Shown here: in pieces, positions 41,657 through 50,122 of the stretch
How positions within the stretch are numbered: position 1 is the first letter of the stretch
Layout of the letters: the number at the start of each line of letters is the position of its first letter
Assembly: GCA_947501635.1 (NCBI GenBank)
Contig: CANMWT010000005.1
Coordinates: 332,360 to 396,359, forward strand
Source of the DNA: an uncultured Roseobacter sp.
Lineage (GTDB): Bacteria > Pseudomonadota > Alphaproteobacteria > Rhodobacterales > Rhodobacteraceae
Direction of reading: 5' to 3'
DNA: 64,000 nt
Position numbers and translations under genes: made by a program
The notes under the pieces: generated by a model
Seen by the model: the letters and a program-made list of their open reading frames with translations, nothing else
The model's database searches: none
What the model was told of the DNA's origin: nothing

Positions 41657-42604
41657 TCAGGCAGAACAGCTGGCCCCGCCAAGCACGCAAAACTTTGCGC
41701 AATGCGGATGGTTGAGGGCCACGTCTTTTTCCGCCTCTTTCAGTGTCGCTCCTAGTTCGAACTCGGGCGCATAGGGCAAAAGCGTACAGGCCAGAACTGA
41801 CGGCGCATCAGCCCCTTTGCGCTTCACGACCATCCGTGAGGAAGCGCACATCAGACTATCGGGCGATTTTCCCAGTATGCCCCAGCAAGACGTGGTGATT
41901 TCTGGCACTTCCACCTTCATATCCATTTCCGGAAACAGCACCGTGCTTGTCGGATCCTGCGCGTCGATGTCAAAACCGTGTTTGGTGTAAAAAGCGGCAA
42001 ATCCCGCGCGGCTTTCAGCATCATTGTCAGCCATGATGGAGCGCCCCGCAACCGTCATCCTGATCCCGTTGTCGCGCAGCCATTTCATGCCCTTAAGGGT
42101 TTTTTCAAACGCACCCACACCGCGCTCGGCATCATGCAAGGACGCATCGTAATGATCTACTGAAATGCGCAGCGTCATCTTGCCGGGAAAGGCCGTGTTC
42201 AAAGCCACAAGGCCGTCCTGAACCTTTTTGCGCATCATCGGGCGCATCGCATTTGTCAGGATCAAAACCTCATACCCGCGGTCCAGTGCGGCCCGCGCCA
42301 TGCCGATCATGGCAGGGTTCATGAAAGGCTCGCCCCCGGTAAAGGCAATCTCTGTGATCGGCCAGGCGCGCGCATCAATCTGGTCCAGATAGCCCACGAC
42401 GTCTTCGACAGAGATATAGACCAGCGCATCATTGGTGGGGCTGCTTTCAATGTAGCAGTTGGTACATTCTATATTGCACAAGGTGCCCGTATTGAACCAA
42501 AGCGTTTTCGGCTGTGTCAGCGCCACGCGCGCGCGCGGCTCTCCTTTGGCCGTAACGGCCGGATCCTTGAACTTTCCGATATTCGCGTCGAACTGGTCTT
42601 TCAT
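41657..42604 (-). CDS. Radical SAM protein with C-terminal Cys-rich (SPASM-like) region
   Basis: TLCNIECTNCYIESSP (CX3CX2C), FTGGEPFMNP, C-terminal HPHCAKFCVLGGASCSA. Confidence 0.88.
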   Translation of the reverse strand: MKDQFDANIGKFKDPAVTAKGEPRARVALTQPKTLWFNTGTLCNIECTNCYIESSPTNDALVYISVEDVVGYLDQIDARAWPITEIAFTGGEPFMNPAMIGMARAALDRGYEVLILTNAMRPMMRKKVQDGLVALNTAFPGKMTLRISVDHYDASLHDAERGVGAFEKTLKGMKWLRDNGIRMTVAGRSIMADNDAESRAGFAAFYTKHGFDIDAQDPTSTVLFPEMDMKVEVPEITTSCWGILGKSPDSLMCASSRMVVKRKGADAPSVLACTLLPYAPEFELGATLKEAEKDVALNHPHCAKFCVLGGASCSA

Positions 42605-42787
42605 GGGGCATCTTTTCTTTTTTCGTTTCTGCCTTTTTGTGCGTCACCGCCTATGGGAAGGCAAGATTTGAGGGTATGAATGCTGTGCACAGTGTCGTGA
42701 GTGCTTTACGTGACGGGTATGTTTGCGCTAACAGTCGGGCAAAAGTCGCAAGACCGCGAATCTGGTTCAACCCGAGAGGTGCCAAAA

Positions 42788-44251
42788 ATGGTTTCACGCG
42801 TAATCCCCGTTGATCCCTTCGATCTGGTGATATTCGGCGGCACGGGCGACCTTGCCCGCCGCAAGGTGTTGCCAGCGCTGTTCCGACGATTCTGTGCCGG
42901 GCAAATGCAACAGGCGTCCCGTATCATCGGCGCTGCGCGCACGGACATGGACGAAACAGCCTACCGGCGGGTGGTCTCGGAGGCGATCCACGAATTCAGC
43001 CCAAGCACCGCGTGCGAAGACGGCACGCTTGAGCAGTTTCTGCAATGCATCCACTACGTGACTGTTGATGCAATGGGGGAACAGGGTTGGGCGGAACTGA
43101 CTGAAAAGGTCACATCGGTTGATCGTGTAGAAGCGTATTATTTCTCCGTCGCCCCGTCACTTTTTGGCCCGCTGGCCGAACGGCTGCAAGGTCACGGGCT
43201 GGCAGACCGACGCGCGCGCATCGTTGTGGAAAAGCCGTTCGGCAGGGATCTGGCAACAGCCCGAGAACTGAACGGGACACTCGCGCGCTACTTTGACGAA
43301 GGCCAGATTTATCGCATAGACCACTATCTGGGCAAGGAAACGGTACAGAACCTGATGGCGGTCCGTTTCGGCAATATGCTCTTTGAACCGCTTTGGAACA
43401 GTCAGTTCGTGGATCATATCCAGATTACTGTGGCCGAAACAGTAGGTGTCGGCGGACGTGGCGAATACTATGACCGTGCCGGTGCGATGCGCGACATGGT
43501 GCAAAACCACCTGATGCAGCTTTTGTGCCTGATCGCAATGGAACCGCCGTCGCGCTTTGACCCCGATGCCGTGCGCGATGAAAAACTCAAGGTGATCCGT
43601 GCCCTCGAACCGGTAGAGCCGCATCACATCGCACGAGGCCAGTATGAGGCCGACCCCGATGATCCGGAGACGCACCCAGACTACCGGACTGCCGTGGACA
43701 ATCCACGCTCGAAAACCGAGAGCTTTGTGGCCCTCAAGACCCATATCGCGAACTGGCGTTGGGCCGGCACACCGTTTTACCTGCGCACGGGTAAAAGGAT
43801 GCGACAGCGCTCGAGCGAGATTTCGATCGTCTTCAAGGAAACGCCCCATTCGATCTTTGGTGAAGAGGCGGGGCGTCACAGGAATGTTCTGTCGATCCGC
43901 CTGCAACCGAATGAGGGCATCACGCTGGGTGTTACCATCAAAGAACCCGGACCGGGCGGTATGCGGCTGATTGATGTCCCGCTCGATATGACCTTTGCCG
44001 ATGCTTTGGGGGCAGATGGCGGTGAAAGCGTCGATGCTTACGAACGGCTCATCATGGATGTGATCCGCGGCAACCAGACATTGTTCATGCGCGGCGACGA
44101 GGTCGAGGCTGCCTGGGCGTGGACCGATCCGATTATCGAAGGTTGGCAAAACCGCGGGGAAGTGCCCAAACCCTATGCAAGTCTGGGCAGTGGGCCCGAC
44201 GATGCCAATAACCTGATGCGCCGCGACCACCGCGAATGGAGAAAGATCTGA
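42788..44251 (+). CDS. zwf: Glucose-6-phosphate 1-dehydrogenase
   Basis: FDLVIFGGTGDLARRKVLPALF; RIDHYLGKETVQNL. Confidence 0.96.
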   Translation: MVSRVIPVDPFDLVIFGGTGDLARRKVLPALFRRFCAGQMQQASRIIGAARTDMDETAYRRVVSEAIHEFSPSTACEDGTLEQFLQCIHYVTVDAMGEQGWAELTEKVTSVDRVEAYYFSVAPSLFGPLAERLQGHGLADRRARIVVEKPFGRDLATARELNGTLARYFDEGQIYRIDHYLGKETVQNLMAVRFGNMLFEPLWNSQFVDHIQITVAETVGVGGRGEYYDRAGAMRDMVQNHLMQLLCLIAMEPPSRFDPDAVRDEKLKVIRALEPVEPHHIARGQYEADPDDPETHPDYRTAVDNPRSKTESFVALKTHIANWRWAGTPFYLRTGKRMRQRSSEISIVFKETPHSIFGEEAGRHRNVLSIRLQPNEGITLGVTIKEPGPGGMRLIDVPLDMTFADALGADGGESVDAYERLIMDVIRGNQTLFMRGDEVEAAWAWTDPIIEGWQNRGEVPKPYASLGSGPDDANNLMRRDHREWRKI

Positions 44252-44254
44252 GCA

Positions 44255-44926
44255 ATGGAGTTTAAGGAGTATCCGGACCGCGAGCTTGCCATCATGAGCC
44301 TTGCGGACAAACTCGCAAGTGATCTACGCAAACTGTTGTCGAATTCTGAACATGTGAGCATCGCAGTCCCCGGTGGCACGACGCCGGGTCCGATATTTGA
44401 CGCGCTCAGCGCAGCCGAACTGGACTGGTCGCGCGTGACTGTCATGCTGACCGACGAAAGATGGGTGCCGGATGACAACCCGCGTTCAAACGCAGGGCTT
44501 GTGCGCGCCCGCCTTTTGCAAGGGCCCGCGGCGGCGGCAACCTTTGTTCCGTTTTACCGGCAGGGCCTAAGCGCGGATGCAGCGGCAACTGTCTTGTCGC
44601 AAGAGCTTTCGGGTCAGTTTCCCTTGTCGCTGGTGCTCTTGGGCATGGGCGCCGATATGCACACAGCTTCACTGTTCCCCGGCGCACCGGAACTGGATGC
44701 CGCTCTGGCACGCCAAGCCCCCGCGTTTTGCGTGGTCACACCGGACAGCCAGCCCGAGAAGCGGATCACGCTCAGCGCACGGGTGCTGGACGATGCGCTT
44801 GAAAAACACGTGGTGATCTTTGGCGCGGACAAACGCGTGGCGCTGGAAAAAGCGCAGGGGCTTGATCCATCCCAAGCGCCAATAAACGCCGTTCTGCAAG
44901 GGAGCATAGTACATTGGGCCAATTGA
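44255..44926 (+). CDS. pgl: 6-phosphogluconolactonase
   Basis: [54 protein letters not shown]. Confidence 0.95.
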   Translation: MEFKEYPDRELAIMSLADKLASDLRKLLSNSEHVSIAVPGGTTPGPIFDALSAAELDWSRVTVMLTDERWVPDDNPRSNAGLVRARLLQGPAAAATFVPFYRQGLSADAAATVLSQELSGQFPLSLVLLGMGADMHTASLFPGAPELDAALARQAPAFCVVTPDSQPEKRITLSARVLDDALEKHVVIFGADKRVALEKAQGLDPSQAPINAVLQGSIVHWAN

Positions 44927-46515
44927 ATTCAGAATGGGATGCGTTGCGCGCCCGTCACGCAGCGACCAAAGACCGTACGATCCTGTCACTTTTTGATGCC
45001 TCGGACAGGGCAGGGGCCTTCACCGCCAGCACCGGCGACATGATGCTGGATTACTCAAAAACCAATATCGACGCTGAAACACGCGAACGGCTGGGGGAAC
45101 TGTTCACCGCAGCGCAGGTGCCCGCGAAACGCACGGCAATGTTCAGCGGACACCCCATCAACGACACCGAGGGGCGTGCCGTTCTCCACACGGCCCTGCG
45201 CAACCTTGATGGCGGCCCTGTCAAAGTCGGGGGCAAGGACGTGATGCCCGCTGTGCTCGACACATTGGCGCGCATGCGCGCCTATGCGACCGAGGTGCGC
45301 GACAGCGCCATCACCGATGTGGTGAATATTGGCATCGGGGGCTCTGATCTTGGCCCCGCGATGGCCGTGGAAGCGTTAGCGCCTTACCATGACGGACCGC
45401 GGTGCCATTTCGTATCGAACGTGGACGGCGCGCATATCGCTGATACGCTACGCGGGCTTGATGCCAGCACCACGCTCGTGATTGTCGCGTCCAAGACCTT
45501 TACCACCATCGAGACCATGACAAATGCCCGTACCGCTCGGGCGTGGATGCAAGAGCACGGCGGCGACCCGACAAAGCAGTTTGCAGCGCTTTCGACAGCG
45601 GATGACCTCACGGCGAACTTCGGCATTCCGGCAGAACGGGTCTTTGGTTTCGAAGACTGGGTCGGCGGGCGCTACTCCATGTGGGGACCCATTGGACTGT
45701 CCTTGATGATTGCCATTGGCCCCAAGGCCTTTGACGCCTTTTTAAGGGGCGGACAGGCGATGGACCGGCATTTTCAGGCCGCGGACTGGCACGAAAACCT
45801 TCCTGTACTGCTGGCGCTGGTGGGCATTTGGCACGCGCAGGTGTGCGGCTACGCCAGCCGGGCGGTTTTGCCCTACGACCAACGCCTCAAACGGCTGCCC
45901 GATTACTTCCAGCAGCTTGAAATGGAATCAAATGGCAAGAGCGTGCGGATGGACGGCACCGCCGTCGAGGTGGAAACTGGTCCGATCGTCTGGGGGGCTG
46001 CCGGCACAAACGGCCAGCACGCCTTTTATCAGCTGTTGCACCAGGGCACCCGTGTGATCCCCTGCGAATTCATGGTCGCCGCTGTCGGGCACGAAGCTGA
46101 TCTGGCGCATCACCACAAACTGCTCGTTGCAAACTGTCTGGCCCAGTCCGAAGCCTTGATGCGCGGGCGCAGTCTTGAAGAAGCGCGCGCGAAGATGGTC
46201 AAAGCGGGCTTTACCGGTGCCGAACTGGAACGCCAGGCGCGCCACCGTGTGTTTGCGGGCAACCGGCCGTCGGTGACATTGGTCTACCCAACACTCGACC
46301 CGTTCACGCTCGGGCAGATCATTGCGCTTTATGAACATCGTGTATTTGTGGAAGGCGTGATACTGGGCATCAACTCTTTCGATCAATGGGGCGTGGAGCT
46401 TGGCAAGGAGCTTGCAACCTCCCTGCAACCGGTGGTCGAGGGCACGGCCCCCGCCAGCGGAAAAGACGGCTCGACCGCGCAGCTGGTCGACTACATCCTG
46501 CGCCACGCCGGCTAA
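44914..46515 (+). CDS. pgi: Glucose-6-phosphate isomerase
   Basis: [57 protein letters not shown]. Confidence 0.97.
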   Translation: MGQLNSEWDALRARHAATKDRTILSLFDASDRAGAFTASTGDMMLDYSKTNIDAETRERLGELFTAAQVPAKRTAMFSGHPINDTEGRAVLHTALRNLDGGPVKVGGKDVMPAVLDTLARMRAYATEVRDSAITDVVNIGIGGSDLGPAMAVEALAPYHDGPRCHFVSNVDGAHIADTLRGLDASTTLVIVASKTFTTIETMTNARTARAWMQEHGGDPTKQFAALSTADDLTANFGIPAERVFGFEDWVGGRYSMWGPIGLSLMIAIGPKAFDAFLRGGQAMDRHFQAADWHENLPVLLALVGIWHAQVCGYASRAVLPYDQRLKRLPDYFQQLEMESNGKSVRMDGTAVEVETGPIVWGAAGTNGQHAFYQLLHQGTRVIPCEFMVAAVGHEADLAHHHKLLVANCLAQSEALMRGRSLEEARAKMVKAGFTGAELERQARHRVFAGNRPSVTLVYPTLDPFTLGQIIALYEHRVFVEGVILGINSFDQWGVELGKELATSLQPVVEGTAPASGKDGSTAQLVDYILRHAG

Positions 46516-46994
46516 CCTTCGAAGGTTGCACCGTCATGGGTCAGAAAATGGGTGCGCAGGCCTTCGGGGATCGGGTAGCGGCCCGACCCGTCGGGGTTCA
46601 GCAGAACCAGAACGCAATCCAGCGTTGCTCGTTCAGTGCCGCCTGACCAAAGTTTCTGATGCATCGAAAACGATGTGTGGCGGAAAGCTGTGCAGGTGCA
46701 AGTAACCACATAATCCTCATCCATCAGCATTTCCTGCTTGTAATGGATGGCGGCCGACCGGATCACGATGCGCGGGCCCGCGCCGTTTTCGGCATAGCGT
46801 TTGAGACCAAAAACCTGCGTGTATTTCACCCGCACCCGCTCGAACCATTGCATATAGACCGCGTTATTGACGTGGTTCAGCACATCGAGCTCGCCAAAGC
46901 GCACCTGATCGGCAATGGCCAACGCAGCAGGCGGCGCGATGCCAATCGCGCGCTGTTCGTCTTTCGACAGAGGTGTCAGATACTTGAGCGCCAT
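46512..46994 (-). CDS. Acyl-CoA thioesterase, hotdog fold
   Basis: [27 protein letters not shown]. Confidence 0.82.
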   Translation of the reverse strand: MALKYLTPLSKDEQRAIGIAPPAALAIADQVRFGELDVLNHVNNAVYMQWFERVRVKYTQVFGLKRYAENGAGPRIVIRSAAIHYKQEMLMDEDYVVTCTCTAFRHTSFSMHQKLWSGGTERATLDCVLVLLNPDGSGRYPIPEGLRTHFLTHDGATFEG

Positions 46995-47117
46995 GCACCG
47001 GAGGTAATACGCGGCGCGGCAATTGCCAAGCCCGCAGTACTGCAGCCCGTCGTAAACCCGTGTTAATCAATTGTCGGTAGAGTTTCCAAGCGATGGTTTC
47101 GGTCATTTGGGAAGGTC

Positions 47118-47573
47118 TTGATGAAACGGCGACTGGTGTCTTGTTTTTTGGCGGTCTGGCTGTCTGGCCCGAGCATTGCCCTTGCCGGCCCGGACAGGCT
47201 GTCGGTTCTGCTCGGGTCTGAACATGTGAATGCAACGCGCAGCTTTCAGGAGTTCAATCCCGGGGTTTTCCTGACTTGGGAACGCGGACTGAACTACAGC
47301 GCCGGCCTCTACTACAACAGTTACAAAAAAGTCTCACCGCTCGTCTCCGTCGGATATGATTGGGAGGTGGCGCAAGACTTCGATCTGGGCGCTTTCTTTG
47401 CCGTGGCCGTCTACCCCGGCGATGGGGACGAATTCAGCCATGCCATGGGCGATGTCGTTCCCTTCGTGGGTCTTCAGGCGCGCTACAAGAACGTTTTTGT
47501 GCAGCTCATTCCAGCAGACGGCGATTCGCTGGACGCTCTGTTCACCTTCGGCCTGTCTTTCGAGTTGGAATAG
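47118..47573 (+). CDS. Secreted/outer-membrane-like conserved protein
   Basis: Signal peptide and alternating beta-rich pattern (NPGVFLTWERGLNYSAGLYYNSYKKVSPLVSVGYDWEV). Confidence 0.55.
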   Translation: MMKRRLVSCFLAVWLSGPSIALAGPDRLSVLLGSEHVNATRSFQEFNPGVFLTWERGLNYSAGLYYNSYKKVSPLVSVGYDWEVAQDFDLGAFFAVAVYPGDGDEFSHAMGDVVPFVGLQARYKNVFVQLIPADGDSLDALFTFGLSFELE

Positions 47574-47768
47574 CGCCTCAAGGCTGTCCGCAGACAACGA
47601 GGGGCATGGAATGGAGCGGGTAACGCGCATCCAATTACTATATCTTGATGCATCAGTATGTTTCAGAAACGCCTAATTATTCAATAAATCTTTAATTTTT
47701 GTGTTTCAGCTCGTTCCATATTAACCCATTATATCCTATATGTTGAAGGGGACTGTGAAGGGGACCTT

Positions 47769-48956
47769 TTGGCACGGACGCTAAACAAGTTGAACAACGC
47801 AACCGTCAAAGCGGCGGGCGCAGGTAAATACTCAGACGGCGGTGGCCTCTGGATTTACAAGAATGCCAATGGCGGCGCGAAGTGGGTGCTACGGTATTCG
47901 CTTTACGGTCGACGTCACGAGATGGGTTTGGGTGGATACCCTGAGGTCTCATTAAAAGAAGCCCGTGAAAGCGCAGAAGAGTGGCGGTTGGTTGTGCGGA
48001 AGGGCAAGGATGCCATTAAGGAACGCGAACGCCAGCGCCGTGAAGCTGAGCGAAACATGCACATTCTGAATGATGTTGCTATTGACGCCTTCGAGAGCCG
48101 CAAGGCGGAGTTGAAGGATGAAGGAAAAGCAGGCAATTGGTTCTCACCGCTTGAATTACATGTTCTGCCAAAACTAGGCAAAATGCCGATTACTCAGATC
48201 GACCAGCGCGACATACGCGACACGCTGGCTCCTATTTGGCACACCAAGGCAAGCACCGCGCAGAAGGCAATCGATAGGCTAGGGGTGTGTATCAAGCACG
48301 CCGCAGCGTTAGGCCTGAACGTAGACATGCAAGCTACGCAGAAAGCTAAGGCCCTTTTGGGCAAACAACGCCACACGGTTAAGCATATACCTGCAATGGC
48401 ATGGCAGGACGTGCCGCAATTCTATCAAAGCTTGAATGGCGGCGGTGTTGGTGAACTTGCGTTACAATTGCTCATCCTCACGGCGGCGCGGTCTGCCAAT
48501 GTGCGAAATCTCCACGAATACCACATCGACGGCGATGTGTGGACCATCCCCGCTGACGCCATGAAAGGCCGTATGGGTGCGACAACTGACTTTCGTGTTC
48601 CTTTGTCAGAGGAAGCACTGCGCGTCATTGAAGAGGCCCGCAAGATTTCGCGGGATGGCTTCTTGTTTCCTGGGGTAAGGCGGGGCGTACTCTCCGACAT
48701 GACACTGAGCGCATATATGAAACGCCGAGGCATTGAGGCGCGCCCCCACGGCTTCCGGTCTTCTTTCCGCGACTGGTGCGCTGAAACCACCAATACACCA
48801 CGTGAGGTCGCAGAAACGGCACTAGGGCATGTCAGTGGTAGCAGCGTTGAGCGGTCATACCGGCGAACAGATTATCTTGAGCAGCGGCGAACGCTGATGG
48901 AGCGGTGGGCTAAACATCTTCTAAAACCGAGGGCTGATGTGGCGCAAATCGCATGA
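47769..48956 (+). CDS. Tyrosine-type integrase with N-terminal DUF4102 arm-binding domain (TTG start)
   Basis: KYSDGGGLWIYKNANGGAKWVLRYSLYGRRHEMGLGGYPEVSLKEAR; R-H-R-Y catalytic pattern incl. HGFRSSFRDW, ALGHVSGSSVERSYRR. Confidence 0.94.
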   Translation: MARTLNKLNNATVKAAGAGKYSDGGGLWIYKNANGGAKWVLRYSLYGRRHEMGLGGYPEVSLKEARESAEEWRLVVRKGKDAIKERERQRREAERNMHILNDVAIDAFESRKAELKDEGKAGNWFSPLELHVLPKLGKMPITQIDQRDIRDTLAPIWHTKASTAQKAIDRLGVCIKHAAALGLNVDMQATQKAKALLGKQRHTVKHIPAMAWQDVPQFYQSLNGGGVGELALQLLILTAARSANVRNLHEYHIDGDVWTIPADAMKGRMGATTDFRVPLSEEALRVIEEARKISRDGFLFPGVRRGVLSDMTLSAYMKRRGIEARPHGFRSSFRDWCAETTNTPREVAETALGHVSGSSVERSYRRTDYLEQRRTLMERWAKHLLKPRADVAQIA

Positions 48957-49546
48957 CTGAACCGTTTTCCTTGGAGCGCCTGAAATCAGAATGGCCAAAA
49001 CTCCTAGAGTTGGAGGAGGCGGCTTTCCAACGGAATTGCGAACTAGATTCACATGGAGAGCACGTTTCGCAAGAAAAAAAAGATGCAGTTAGAGAATGGT
49101 GGCGATTGGTAAACGGTATTCTTTGGATGTTTGTAAGGACGCGGGCGCAACACAATCATGAGTTGCAGCCATTCCCTGCCTACACTCTGGGCAGGCTCGC
49201 AAATATTGCGGAAGAAATTTCAAATGGAAATGTGCCTTCTTTAATCTCTGATGCCCGAAAAGGTGGCAGGGCACTTTGGCGGGCAGAGCGACATCATATT
49301 GCATACGGCATTGCTTACATTGAAGCCGTGCGTGAAGGCAAAATCATCGACAAATCGCCAAACAAGACGGTAAGGCAGGCTTACAACGTCACTGCGAAAG
49401 CTGTTCAAAACTGGATGAAAAGACGGGATGAGTTTTGTGTTGGTGTCCCTTTCAAGCACCTGACCCCGAGCCAGCTCCAAGAAAAAATGGTCGAATGTGC
49501 AGAAGTATATGCAAGAATTGGGAGAGGCGCACCCTCCGATAACTAG
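48953..49546 (+). CDS. Unknown protein, possible HTH segment; coupled to integrase
   Basis: ATG overlaps integrase TGA (ATGA at 48953-48956); segment TVRQAYNVTAKAVQNWMKR is HTH-like by eye. Confidence 0.6.
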   Translation: MTEPFSLERLKSEWPKLLELEEAAFQRNCELDSHGEHVSQEKKDAVREWWRLVNGILWMFVRTRAQHNHELQPFPAYTLGRLANIAEEISNGNVPSLISDARKGGRALWRAERHHIAYGIAYIEAVREGKIIDKSPNKTVRQAYNVTAKAVQNWMKRRDEFCVGVPFKHLTPSQLQEKMVECAEVYARIGRGAPSDN

Positions 49547-49657
49547 GTGCGAATGCAAACCCGTACCTGCGTTCGCTATCGCAGTACAAAGGTCAGTCCC
49601 ATTCTGTTCACCATGAAGCAGCGACACACATGCCGTTGCCTATTGGAGCAGAAGAAC

Positions 49658-49828
49658 ATGAACTACATATCGTTTAGCCAACTACAGGCAAAACTGGGCA
49701 ACCGTAGCAGAAGCTCAGTATACCGCGACCTTGAAGCGGGGCGTTTGCCACCGCCGGTCAAACTCGGGGCCAGACTTTATTGGCCTGAAGACGCAATCGA
49801 TGCTGCGATAGCAGACTTATCCAAATAA
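49658..49828 (+). CDS. AlpA/MerR-like excisionase-type DNA-binding protein
   Basis: MNYISFSQLQAKLGNRSRSSVYRDLEAGRLPPPVKLGARLYWPEDAIDAAIADLSK, typical AlpA pattern; ATG at 49658. Confidence 0.8.
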   Translation: MNYISFSQLQAKLGNRSRSSVYRDLEAGRLPPPVKLGARLYWPEDAIDAAIADLSK

Positions 49829-49830
49829 AA

Positions 49831-49942
49831 GCGACCCCCGCCCTGGGTTTAACCTTGGCGCAGGGGTCGCGGTATCCATTGCAGCGGATGCTCCAGACAT
49901 AACCCCTGCGCCTTTCCTAAACAACTGTTTTCGAAAGGAAAG
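49831..49942 (+). promoter_or_regulatory. Structured leader with mutually exclusive hairpins and a sequestered Shine-Dalgarno
   Basis: GCGACCCCCGCC...GGCGCAGGGGTCGC (49831-49870); GGCGCAGGGGT (49857-49867) also perfectly complementary to ACCCCTGCGCC (49902-49912); CTTTCCT (49912-49918) complementary to AGGAAAG SD (49936-49942). Confidence 0.55.
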
Positions 49943-49945
49943 CAT

Positions 49946-50122
49946 ATGAAGAACAGCAAAAATCCGATGTTGTCTGCTAATCCTGTTGTCAGTCCGACAG
50001 CCGAGATGATGGCGGAAAGACACAAAAACCACTTCCAGATCATGTACCTGCGCCGCCTGCACGGGCTTACAGAGGCCCAGGCACAAATGATGGCCATTCT
50101 GATTTGGGGAGGCCTGCAATGA
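49946..50122 (+). CDS. 58-aa unknown protein upstream of the replication gene (below ORF-track cutoff)
   Basis: MKNSKNPMLSANPVVSPTAEMMAERHKNHFQIMYLRRLHGLTEAQAQMMAILIWGGLQ; SD AAAGGAAAG; stop overlaps next ATG (ATGA at 50119-50122). Confidence 0.65.
   Translation: MKNSKNPMLSANPVVSPTAEMMAERHKNHFQIMYLRRLHGLTEAQAQMMAILIWGGLQ

Noticed and set aside
43157-44230. 357-aa - strand ORF antisense to zwf
   Set aside because: Same reason; zwf is certain and the antisense product looks non-protein-like.
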